A stretch of DNA of 64,000 bases, taken from the NCBI GenBank assembly GCA_964035775.1, contig OZ038318.1, positions 8,578,332 through 8,642,331 on the forward strand. The letters run 5' to 3'. This stretch comes from Osedax frankpressi (lineage: Eukaryota > Annelida > Polychaeta > Sabellida > Siboglinidae). The translations under genes were made by a program, and so were the position numbers. Below, piece by piece: positions 25,731 through 38,177 of this stretch. Within the stretch, counting starts at the first letter, position 1; each line of letters opens with the position of its first letter. Under the pieces are notes generated by a model, which saw only the letters and a program-made list of their open reading frames with translations, was not told the DNA's origin and did no database searches.

Positions 25731-28700
25731 ATAACTAATGTAATACTGATGTAATAACTGATGTAATACTGATGTAATAACTGATGTAATAACTGATGTA
25801 ATAACTAATGTAATAACTAATGTAATAACTAATGTAATAACTAATGTAATAACTAATGTAATAACTAATGTAATAACTAATGTAATAACTAATGTAATAA
25901 CTAATGTAATAACTAATGTAATAACTGATGTAATAACTAATGTAATAACTAATGTAATAACTAATGTAATAACTAATGTAATAACTAATGTAATAATTGA
26001 TGTAATAACTAATGTAATAACTAATGTAATAACTAATGTAATAACTAATGTAATAACTAATGTAATAACTAATGTAATAACTAATGTAATAACTAATGTA
26101 ATAACTAATACAATAACTAATGTAATAACTAATGTAATAACTAATGTAATAACTAATGTAATAACTAATGTAATAACTAATGTAATAACTAATGTAATAA
26201 CTAATGTAATAACTAATGTAATAACTAATGTAATAACTAATGTAATAACTAATGTAATAACTAATACAATAACTAATGTAATAACTAATGTAATAACTAA
26301 TGTAATAACTAATGTAATAACTAATGTAATAACTAATGTAATAACTAATGTAATAACTAATGTAATAACTAATGTAATAACTAATGTAATAACTAATGTA
26401 ATAACTAATGTAATAACTAATGTAATAACTAATGTAATAACTAATGTAATAACTAATGTAATAACTAATGTAATAACTAATGTAATAACTAATGTAATAA
26501 CTAATGTAATAACTAATGTAATAACTAATGTAATAACTAATGTAATAACTAATGTAATAACTAATGTAATAACTAATGTAATAACTAATGTAATAACTAA
26601 TGTAATAACTAATGTAATAACTAATGTAATAACTAATGTAATAACTAATGTAATAACTAATGTAATAACTAATGTAATAACTAATGTAATAACTAATGTA
26701 ATAACTAATGTAATAACTAATGTAATAACTAATGTAATAACTAATGTAATAACTAATGTAATAACTAATGTAATAACTAATGTAATAACTAATGTAATAA
26801 CTAATGTAATAACTAATGTAATAACTAATGTAATAACTAATGTAATAACTAATGTAATAACTAATGTAATAACTAATGTAATAAATAATGTAATAACTAA
26901 TGTAATAACTAATGTAATAACTAATGTAATAACTAATGTAATAACTAATGTAATAACTAATGCAATAACTAATGTAATAACTAATGTAATAACTAATGTA
27001 ATAACTAATGTAATAACTAATGTAATAACTAATGTAATAACTGATGTAATAACTAATGTAATAACTAATGTAATAACTAATGTAATAACTAATGTAATAA
27101 CTAATGTAATAACTAATGTAATAACTAATGTAATAACTAATGTAATAACTAATGTAATAACTAATGTAATAACTAATGTAATAACTAATGTAATAACTAA
27201 TGTAATAACTAATGTAATAACTAATGTAATAACTAATGTAATAACTAATGTAATAACTAATGTAATAACTAATGTAATAACTAATGTAATAACTAATGTA
27301 ATAACTAATGTAATAACTAATGTAATAACTAATGTAATAACTAATGTAATAACTAATGTAATAACTAATGTAATAACTAATGTAATAATTAATGTAATAA
27401 CTAATGTAATAACTGATGTAATAACTGATGTAATAACTAATGTAATAACTAATGTAATAACTAATGTAATAACTAATGTAATAACTAATGTAATACTGAT
27501 GTAATAACTGATGTAATAACTAATGTAATAACTAATGTAATAACTAATGTAATACTGATGTAATAACTGATGTAATAACTAATGTAATAAATAATGTAAT
27601 AACTAATGTAATAACTAATGTAATAACTAATGTAATACTGATGTAATAACTGATGTAATAACTAATGTAATAACTAATGTAATAACTAATGTAATAACTA
27701 ATGTAATAACTAATGTAATAACTAATGTAATAACTAATGTAATAACTAATGTAATAACTAATGTAATAACTAATGTAATAACTAATGTAATAACTAATGT
27801 AATAACTAATGTAATAACTAATGTAATAACTAATGTAATAACTAATGTAATAACTAATGTAATAACTAATGTAATAACTAATGTAATAACTAATGTAATA
27901 ACTAATGTAATAACTAATGTAATAACTAATGTAATAACTAATGTAATAACTAATGTAATAACTAATGTAATAACTAATGTAATAACTAATGTAATAACTA
28001 ATGTAATAACTAATGTAATAACTAATGTAATAACTAATGTAATAACTGATGTAATAACTGATGTAATAACTAATGTAATAACTAATGTAATAACTAATGT
28101 AATAACTAATGTAATAACTAATGTAATACTGATGTAATAACTGATGTAATAACTAATGTAATAACTAATGTAATAACTAATGTAATAACTAATGTAATAA
28201 CTAATGTAATAACTAATGTAATACTGATGTAATAACTGATGTAATAACTAATGTAATAAATAATGTAATAACTAATGTAATAACTAATGTAATAACTAAT
28301 GTAATACTGATGTAATAACTAATGTAATAACTGATGTAATAACTAATGTAATAACTAATGTAATAACTAATGTAATAACTAATGTAATAACTAATGTAAT
28401 ACTGATGTAATAACTGATGTAATAACTGATGTAATAACTAATGTAATAACTAATGTAATAACTAATGTAATAACTAATGTAATAATAATGTAATAACTAA
28501 TGTAATAACTAATGTAATAACTAATGTAATAACTAATGTAATAACTAATGTAATAACTAATGTAATAACTAATGTAATAACTAATGTAATAACTAATGTA
28601 ATAACTAATGTAATAACTAATGTAATAACTAATGTAATAACTAATGTAATAACTAATGTAATAACTAATGTAATAACTAATGTAATAACTAATGTAATAA

Positions 28701-31700
28701 CTAATGTAATAACTGATGTAATAACTAATGTAATAACTAATGTAATAACTAATGTAATACTGATGTAATAACTGATGTAATAACTAATGTAATAACTAAT
28801 GTAATAACTAATGTAATAACTAATGTAATACTGATGTAATAACTGATGTAATAACTAATGTAATAACTAATGTAATAACTAATGTAATAACTAATGTAAT
28901 AACTAATGTAATAACTAATGTAATAACTAATGTAATAACTAATGTAATAACTAATGTAATAACTAATGTAATAACTAATGTAATAACTAATGTAATAACT
29001 AATGTAATAACTAATGTAATAACTAATGTAATAACTAATGTAATAACTAATGTAATAACTAATGTAATAACTAATGTAATAACTAATGTAATAACTAATG
29101 TAATAACTAATGTAATAACTAATGTAATAACTAATGTAATAACTGATGTAATAACTGATGTAATAACTGATGTAATAACTGATGTAATAACTGATGTAAT
29201 AACTAATGTAATAACTAATGTAATAACTAATGTAATAACTAATGTAATAACTAATGTAATAACTAATGTAATAACTAATGTAATACTAATGTAATAACTA
29301 ATGTAATAACTAATGTAATAACTAATGTAATAACTAATGTAATAACTAATGTAATAACTAATGTAATAACTAATGTAATCCTGATGTAATAACTAATGTA
29401 ATAACTAATGTAATAACTAATGTAATAACTAATGTAATAACTAATGTAATAACTAATGTAATAACTAATGTAATAACTAATGTAATAACTAATGTAATAA
29501 CTAATGTAATAACTAATGTAATAACTAATGTAATAACTAATGTAATAACTAATGTAATAACTAATGTAATAACTAATGTAATAACTAATGTAATAACTAA
29601 TGTAATAACTAATGTAATAACTAATGTAATAACTAATGTAATAACTAATGTAATAACTAATGTAATAACTAATGTAATAACTAATGTAATAACTAATGTA
29701 ATAACTAATGTAATAACTAATGTAATAACTAATGTAATAACTAATGTAATAACTAATGTAATAACTAATGTAATAACTAATGTAATAACTAATGTAATAA
29801 CTAATGTAATACTGATGTAATAACTGATGTAATAACTAATGTAATAACTAATGTAATAACTAATGTAATAACTAATGTAATAACTAATGTAATAACTGAT
29901 GTAATACTAATGTAATAACTAATGTAATAACTAATGTAATAACTAATGTAATAACTAATGTAATAACTAATGTAATAACTAATGTAATAACTAATGTAAT
30001 AACTAATGTAATAACTAATGTAATAACTAATGTAATAACTAATGTAATAACTAATGTAATAACTAATGTAATAACTAATGTAATAACTGATGTAATAACT
30101 GATGTAATAACTAATGTAATAACTAATGTAATAACTAATGTAATAACTAATGTAATAACTAATGTAATCCTGATGTAATAACTAATGTAATAACTAATGT
30201 AATAACTAATGTAATAACTAATGTAATAACTAATGTAATAACTAATGTAATAACTAATGTAATAACTAATGTAATAACTAATGTAATAAATAATGTAATA
30301 AATAATGTAATAACTAACGTAATAACTAACGTAATAACTAATGTAATAACTAATGTAATAACTAATGTAATAACTAATGTAATAACTAATGTAATAACTA
30401 ATGTAATAACTAATGTAATAACTAATGTAATACTGATGTAATAACTGATGTAATAACTAATGTAATAACTAATGTAATAACTAATGTAATAACTAATGTA
30501 ATACTGATGTAATAACTGATGTAATAACTAATGTAATAAATAATGTAATAACTAATGTAATAACTAATGTAATAACTAATGTAATACTGATGTAATAATT
30601 GATGTAATAACTAATGTAATAACTAATGTAATAACTAATGTAATAACTAATGTAATAACTAATGTAATAACTAATGTAATAACTAATGTAATAACTAATG
30701 TAATAACTAATGTAATAACTAATGTAATAACTAATGTAATAACTAATGTAATAACTAATGTAATAACTAATGTAATAACTAATGTAATAACTAATGTAAT
30801 AACTAATGTAATAACTAATGTAATAACTAATGTAATAACTAATGTAATAACTAATGTAATAACTAATGTAATAACTAATGTAATAACTAATGTAATAACT
30901 AATGTAATAACTAATGTAATAACTAATGTAATAACTAATGTAATAACTAATGTAATAACTAATGTAATAACTAATGTAATAACTAATGTAATAACTAATG
31001 TAATAACTAATGTAATAACTAATGTAATAACTAATGTAATAACTAATGTAATAACTAATGTAATAACTAATGTAATAACTAATGTAATAACTAATGTAAT
31101 AACTAATGTAATAACTAATGTAATAACTAATGTAATAACTAATGTAATAACTAATGTAATAACTAATGTAATAACTAATGTAATAACTAATGTAATAACT
31201 AATGTAATAACTAATGTAATAACTAATGTAATAACTAATGTAATAACTAATGTAATAACTAATGTAATAACTAATGTAATAACTAATGTAATAACTAATG
31301 TAATAACTAATGTAATAACTAATGTAATAACTAATGTAATAACTAATGTAATAACTAATATAATAACTAATGTAATAACTAATGTAATAACTAATGTAAT
31401 AACTAATGTAATAACTAATGTAATAACTAATGTAATAACTAATGTAATAACTAATGTAATAACTAATGTAATAACTAATGTAATAACTAATGTAATAACT
31501 AATGTAATAACTAATGTAATAACTAATGTAATAACTAATGTAATAACTAATGTAATAACTAATGTAATACTAATGTAATAACTAATGTAATAACTAATGT
31601 AATAACTAATGTAATAACTAATGTAATAACTAATGTAATAACTAATGTAATAACTAATGTAATAACTAATGTAATAACTAATGTAATAACTAATGTAATA

Positions 31701-32797
31701 ACTAATGTAATAACTAATGTAATAACTAATGTAATAACTAATGTAATAACTAATGTAATAACTAATGTAATAACTAATGTAATAACTAATGTAATAACTA
31801 ATGTAATAACTGATGTAATAACTAATGTAATAACTGATGTAATAACTAATGTAATAACTGATGTAATAACTGATGTAATAACTGATGTAATAACTAATGT
31901 AATAACTGATGTAATAACTGATGTAATAACTAATGTAATAACTGATGTAATAACTAATGTAATAACTAATGTAATAACTAATGTAATAACTAATGTAATA
32001 ACTAATGTAATAACTAATGTAATAACTAATGTAATAACTAATGTAATAACTAATGTAATAACTAATGTAATAACTAATGTAATAACTAATGTAATAACTG
32101 ATGTAATAACTAATGTAATAACTGATGTAATAACTAATGTAATAACTGATGTAATAACTGATGTAATAACTGATGTAATAACTAATGTAATAACTGATGT
32201 AATAACTGATGTAATAACTAATGTAATAACTGATGTAATAACTAATGTAATAACTAATGTAATAACTAATGTAATAACTAATGTAATAACTAATGTAATA
32301 ACTAATGTAATAACTAATGTAATAACTAATGTAATAACTAATGTAATAACTAATGTAATAACTAATGTAATAACTAATGTAATAACTGATGTAATAACTA
32401 ATGTAATAACTGATGTAATAACTAATGTAATAACTAATGTAATAACTAATGTAATAACTAATGTAATAACTAATGTAATAACTAATGTAATAACTAATGC
32501 AATAACTATGTAATAACTAATGTAATAACTTATGTAATAACTAATGTAATAACTAATGCAATAACTAATGTAATACTAATGTAATAACTGATGTAATAAC
32601 TAATGTAATAACTAATGTAATAACTAATGTAATAACTAATGTAATAACTAATGTAATAACTATGTAATAACTAATGTAATAACTAATGTAATAACTAATG
32701 TAATACTAATGTAATAACTAATGTAATAACTAATGTAATAACTAATGTAATAACTAATGTAATAACTAATGTAATAACTAATGTAATAACTAATGTA
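25731..32797. repeat. 12-bp satellite array, about 7 kb
   Basis: About 590 tandem copies of AATAACTAATGT. Common variants are CTGATG for CTAATG, the 11-bp unit AATACTGATGT (one A and one C fewer), AATAAATAATGT, and rare ATACAAT and AACGT changes. No long ORF forms because the frames hit TAA. The right edge decays through 11-bp and CTATG units from about 32500 on. Confidence 0.98.
31810..32410. repeat. 288-bp higher-order repeat inside the 12-bp array
   Basis: The order of CTGATG (G) and CTAATG (A) units starting at 31810 is GAGAGGGAGGAG followed by a run of A units. The same order starts again at 32098, exactly 288 bp (24 units) later, and a third, truncated start (GAG) is at 32386, again 288 bp on. 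Confidence 0.9.
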
Positions 32798-33016
32798 CTT
32801 ATTAGATTACTTATTTTATAATTTGACACAATGTAATACACAATATTTTACAAAGACTTACTTTACTGAACTTTACTGACTTTAATAAATAAGATTTTCA
32901 TGTATTCCTTATTTTCTTATTAACATTTCTTTACTAAACAATTTATTTAACGCTACCCATGTTTAGAATGACACTTGGATGCAGATGATATTAATATATG
33001 TCACATATAAAATGTA

Positions 33017-33079
<63 letters not shown>

Positions 33080-33610
33080 ATAAATAGTATATAATATTAT
33101 TAATATATTTATATATATATATATTAAATGATATTATAAAAAATCTATTTTCTTACTCAAAAAATAAATGTTTTGAATGTTAATATTAATTTAGCTTTGT
33201 TTAAAAAGGTTATAATGAAATGTGTTCTTTATTTATTTTCAACTAATGATATTATTTATCTTTTTTATTTTTGATTTATATTCAGAAATAAATGTCGTAC
33301 ATTTTGCGAGTACGCAAATTGTATTCAAATATTTATAATATATAAAATCAATGTGTGTAAAATATATATAATTTATGTACACATATGATATGAATATAAC
33401 CTATGTGTGGAGTGTTTAACTCGTCTAAAATGTAAATAGAAAAATTAATCAAAAATATATTAGGCAAGGCACGCGATAATAACATAACAACAGACATGAC
33501 ACCAATTTGATGACCACAATCCGATTTCGAAATTGTATTCATTAAACGCGTCATTCAAAATCCACCGGAGGCCAGTAACGTACGGTCAGTAACGTTTAGC
33601 AGTTCGAGCG
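32798..33610. other. AT-rich spacer with AT microsatellite
   Basis: Contains (AT)n at about 33016-33072. The minus-strand ORF at 33348-33554 starts 70 bases past the LRR stop and has a hydrophobic stretch (VVMLLSRALPNIFLINFSIY), but there is no splice evidence tying it to the LRR gene. Confidence 0.5.
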
Positions 33611-33625
33611 TTCCTACGTGGTCAG

Positions 33626-34471
33626 CTAACCTTTCCGGTAGTCGCCGCATTGTCTCCGCATAAAGGCGAGCGGTTCCGTCCTGTTCGCGTCGTCGGCGAT
33701 GAAATCGGCGATGGTGAATCCGGCGCCTTCGTCTCTACGGTCGCAGGTCTCCGGCACCGGCGACACACGCAACGTCCCGCTAACCCTTACGACCGTTATC
33801 CAATTCAAACGGCAGTCGCAGTTGAACGCGTTGCCCGACAACGCGATGAAACTGAAATTGCGGGCGTCGGCGGCGGCGGCCGCGAAATCGCGTTCCAGCA
33901 AAGCGACGACGGCGTCGCGTGGCAACTCCGCCAAACGGTTGCCGGCCAACGACAGGAAAGCCAACGCGACCATGTGCGACCAATCGCCGTGCACTTCGGT
34001 GAGCCGATTGCCGGACAGGTCCAAGTGACGTAACGCCGCGTTCCGAGACAACAACTCGGCGTCCACGTAGGTCAACCTGTTGTCCGCCAGGTCGAGGCGC
34101 GCCAAACGGAGTACGCGGTGGAACGCCGTCGGCTCGACGTACGCGATCCGGTTGGCGCGCAGATTTATAACGGCGACGCGATTGCCGTCGGCGAAGGCGA
34201 ATTCGTCGATGCGGGCGATTCGGGCGCGCGAGCAGTCGACGATCCAGGCACCGGCGGGCACGGAGTACGCCGTTATGGCGACTGCGTGTCGATGGCATTC
34301 GAACTGCGGGAACGATTGGGGTGGGTGGGGTGGGGTGGGGTGGGGTGGGGTGGGGTGGGGATGAAGTGGGGGTGAAGTGACGGGGTTCGCTGGAATTATA
34401 GTGGATACCGGGAAATTGGTAGCAACCTAGTTCTTTATAAATATTGTTTAAGTTGTCGCCAAACATACGTG

Positions 34472-34538
<67 letters not shown>

Positions 34539-34792
34539 ATGTATGTATGTGTGTATGTGGGTATGTATGTGGCTGTGTATGTGTGTTTATGTACATATGT
34601 ACGTATGTTGGTGTATGTATATACAGAGTTATACATTAATATTATCACGACGAACGTTATGTTTTAAATAATAATGAAAATAGTTTGAAATTGATATCAA
34701 TATTATGTAACCTTGTGTAATTCGGTATTACCTAATTGACTGGCGAAATATCCGTTGACGACGAATAATAGATGATACAACACAGTAGTCAT
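33626..34792 (-). CDS. Secreted LRR protein with LRRCT cap
   Basis: The main exon (33626-34303) follows the acceptor TTCCCGCAG and reads to TAG. It opens FECHRHAVAITAYSVPAGAW then IVDCSRARI (LRRNT-like). About five leucine-rich repeats follow (VINLRANRI, LARLDLADNRL, LRHLDLSGNRL, LAFLSLAGNRL, FIALSGNAF) and then an LRRCT cap starting FNCDCRLNWI with later cysteines in PETCDRR and MRRQC. The frame is open well past the Val-Pro that some ORF finders take as a start. An exon at 34732-34792 on the same strand gives a signal peptide, MTTVLYHLLFVVNGYFASQL plus one base, before GTAATA. Its phase does not fit the CAG at 34304. It fits a CAG 20 bases further in, or an extra exon lies between. LRR-plus-LRRCT ectodomains occur in adhesion and receptor proteins; no TM exon was seen. 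The exon is strikingly GC-rich. Confidence 0.75.
34314..34375. repeat. GGGGT minisatellite beside the LRR acceptor
   Basis: About seven tandem GGGGT units and relatives (GGGT, GGGGGT). On the coding (minus) strand this is a C-rich stretch immediately upstream of the LRR exon acceptor, so it serves as its pyrimidine-rich tract. The G-rich strand has quadruplex potential. Confidence 0.92.
34475..34622. repeat. AT then TG/TATG microsatellite
   Basis: (AT)n followed by (TG)n and a TATG/TGTG mixture. It lies between the signal-peptide exon and the main exon of the LRR gene. Confidence 0.93.
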
Positions 34793-34799
34793 AATATAT

Positions 34800-35229
34800 C
34801 TTATTAGAAATACGGATCACGAAAATTTAAATAATAGCATAATTGTAAAATAACATTTTAGTTTTTAATAATATAGAAAAACATTAAATTGTAAAAAAAA
34901 CATTAGTTATAAATATAATAGTAATCAGTTTATAATAAAATAATTGATCTTTTTTTAAACTAATAATTTCATTAATAATCAATAATTGTAAATAAATACT
35001 CTTTATTTTGTATTGATAAATAATTATATATAGTTTATTATATAGATAATTATATATATTACATAGATACGTATATATATTATATAGATAATTATATAGT
35101 TTAGTGTGTAACTTTCAAACATTATTCTATAAATAACTATACCATTGGTAGAGTATATACATTTATTTTTATCTATTTAAAATAAAGTATAATAATCCTT
35201 CGTGTACAATTTAATTAAGATTCTTATAG

Positions 35230-35281
<52 letters not shown>

Positions 35282-35555
35282 TTAATATCATAGTTTAGTT
35301 ACAATAATAGAGAATGAAAAATCACAACTTATATAAAAGTGACATTCTATTAGTAGCAACCATGAGTATAAATACAATAAAATAAAATAAAATAGAAAGT
35401 GATAACAAGAATAGAAAATTTAATTTTATTAAAAAAAATCTAAATAAAAACACTTAATCAAACAAATATAAATGAATTATAATGAGATAAAATGATAATA
35501 CATAATCCAACATAAGAAACTATCTTCTAATTAGTCATTTGATAAATTAAAACCA
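34800..35555. other. AT-rich spacer
   Basis: Contains (AT)n at about 35232-35277 and a run of AAAAT pentamers near 35380. A TATATAAAAG lies near 35330, upstream of an ATG at about 35361 that opens only eight codons. No gene is called. Confidence 0.5.
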
Positions 35556-35557
35556 AT

Positions 35558-36282
35558 GTTATGTCAATTATATTATGCCAATTATATTATGTCAATTATG
35601 TTATGTCAATTATATTATGTCAATTATATTATGTCAATTATATTATGTCAATTATATTATGTCAATTATATTATGTCAATTATATTATGCCAATTATATT
35701 ATGTCAATTATATTAGATGTCAATTATATTATGTCAATTATATTATGTCAATTATATTAGATGTCAATTATATTAGATGTCAATTATATTATGTCAATTA
35801 TATAATGTCAATTATATTATGTCAATTATATTATGTCAATTATATAATGTCAATTATATTATGTCAATTATATAATGTCAATTATATTATGTCAATTATA
35901 GTATGTCAATTATATTATGTCAATTATATTATGTCAATTATAGTATGTCAATTATAGTATGTCAATTATATTATGTCAATTATATTATGTCAATTATATT
36001 ATGTCAATTATATTATGTCAATTATATTATGTCAATTATATTATGTCAATTATATTATGTCAATTATATTATGTCAATTATATTATGTCAATTATATTAT
36101 GTCAATTATATTATGTCAATTATATTATGTCAATTATATTATGTCAATTATATTATGTCAATTATATTATGTCAATTATATTATGTCAATTATATTATGT
36201 CAATTATATTATGTCAATTATATTATGTCAATTATATTATGTCAATTATATTATGTCAATTATATTATGTCAATTATATTAG
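35558..36282. repeat. 14-bp tandem array
   Basis: About 52 copies of TATGTCAATTATAT, with TAGATG, TATGCC, TATAATG and TAGTATG variants mainly in the left half and a homogeneous right half from about 35960. ORFs across it repeat residues such as CQLYYVNYIMSIIL and are products of the repeat. It abuts a LINE fragment on its right. Confidence 0.97.
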
Positions 36283-36309
36283 GTGTCTCAACTTTAGTTT
36301 TTGTCACTG

Positions 36310-36800
36310 ATTAGTTAAAAAAGAAGATAAATTAAAAATAGTGAATCATTTTGTTTTCGAAAATACGAGATTAGCGTCGTCAGCAATAAAATAGGTTTAA
36401 AATCATTTGATTTATTAGCTGGGTCATTAATATATAATACAAATATAATTAATATATATATTAAATACAATTAATATATAATAAAAACAATAACGACACT
36501 ACATAAAATAGATTTCGTGTGGCCTTGAAGAACGCCATACGAAATAAAAGTATATGTTAATTTGATATCATTGAGAATTACATATTGGGTTATATAAGCT
36601 GGATAATTTGTAATTAGATTGAGGTCAGATTCTCTGATTCCATAATTTTTGATCAATTAGAATTATCTAAAGTATCAAAAACTTTTCGTAAATCAATTGA
36701 TGCAATAGCACAATTATATTATATTATCAAATATTACTTATTAATTCTATTAGATCAGTTAATGTATATGTAATAGATATACATTTGCTAAGTCTATATT
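36310..36800 (-). mobile_element. LINE reverse-transcriptase fragment
   Basis: On the minus strand, about 36700-36680 reads AIASIDLRKVFDTLD (RT motif A, with the first catalytic Asp). Next come NYGIRESDLNLITNYPAYIT, QYVILNDIKLTYTFISYGVL and QGHTKSIL (the SYL..R.Q.V and GVPQGS region), then near 36380 FIADDANLVFSKTK (motif C, with the catalytic Asp pair). Frames change between these blocks. The order is that of jockey/CR1-type LINEs. The fragment lacks both ends, and its 3-prime side stops about 30 bp before the 14-bp array. Confidence 0.8.
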
Positions 36801-36899
36801 ATACATTACTAATTATTTATTTTCTATTGAGAAAAGTCAAAAGTCTTATAATTATTTTGTATAATTATAATTATTTTGTCTAAAATGTACTAAATTTGT

Positions 36900-36954
<55 letters not shown>

Positions 36955-37489
36955 TCAGCTAACTCAACTTTAATTATGTATTGCCCTCCATATTTATTTT
37001 AGTTACACATAATTTCGAAAAAAAGTAACTAAATGAGAAATTCAATTAATTATTCATTCATTAGAATAAATGTAATATGAATTATTGTCGCGCTCATTTG
37101 TACTGTTGCTAAATGTGCATGGGGTTCGTAATATAAACTATGTTCTTAGTAATTAGATACTACAAAATTATCATACAAAATTACATATATACCTGAAGAT
37201 TAGTAATACATATTACAATTATTATTCCATGTAAAAGATTTCTGAAATTTTTTAATATATTATATATTTTATGAATTAAATTATATTCATATATGGGAGA
37301 CACAATGTGCAATTCACACTGTGGGCGTATTTAGGGCATGTCAATTATAATATAAATGATAATATTTGATACACAGGTAAATTTCTACTTAGCATAATAT
37401 ATTATTTACTTGTATAATTTTAATATAATTATTTTAAAATTAGATTATTATTTTTAAAATAATTGTTCCAATTATGTCATGCATCCACT

Positions 37490-37531
<42 letters not shown>

Positions 37532-38177
37532 TTATTCATATATGATTATAAATATATTATAAATATATAATAAATATATTATATATTATAAATACGTATC
37601 TAAATTCGAATTTGTTAGTAAGTAGATTTGTAATAAATATAATTAAAAACATAAAAATATCTGTTAAGTTTATTTCATCAGAGTATTTGGTGATGCCTAT
37701 CATTCATGTTATTCGACTCTAATATGTATTACCAGTAAACTTATGCCACTTATTAGAGCATTTTGGAATATATTAACACATACTAACACATAGTAACACA
37801 TTTTAGAACATATGCAATATAATAAATAACACTGGCACGTTTTAACACATTTCGGAACATTTTTTCCAAAAGGCTCAGTTTATAAATTACATTGGAACAT
37901 ATGCAATACACAAATTACACAATATATTAAATGGAATATTCAAGAACACTTTCAATACGATATTCCAAAGTTTACTAGATTACAAAATGGAAAATTATTT
38001 TTCATTGTAAATTTTAAAACTGATTGAATTTTTAAGGTCAATATATAAAAATGTAAATCAATTAGATTAATTGCTGATGATTGCTTGATATCAGTTATAA
38101 TACTTAGGCTTAGAATATAAATTCGCTTTGTGTTTAAGGTATTTTTATTTATTATTATTATTGCTTATTCTATATCT
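36801..38177. other. AT-rich spacer before the 24-bp array
   Basis: (AT)n tracts at about 36902-36953 and 37491-37530. At 37.75-37.92 kb the motif GAACATATGCAATA recurs twice with ACACATTTT(C)GGAACATT variants, an old degenerate repeat. No gene is called. The bases just before the array (38121-38177) encode a hydrophobic stretch but have no ATG and an in-frame stop at 38118. Confidence 0.55.

Noticed and set aside
33650-34375. Plus-strand and alternative-frame ORFs over the LRR exon
   Set aside because: Shadows caused by high GC; only the minus frame has LRR and LRRCT motifs.
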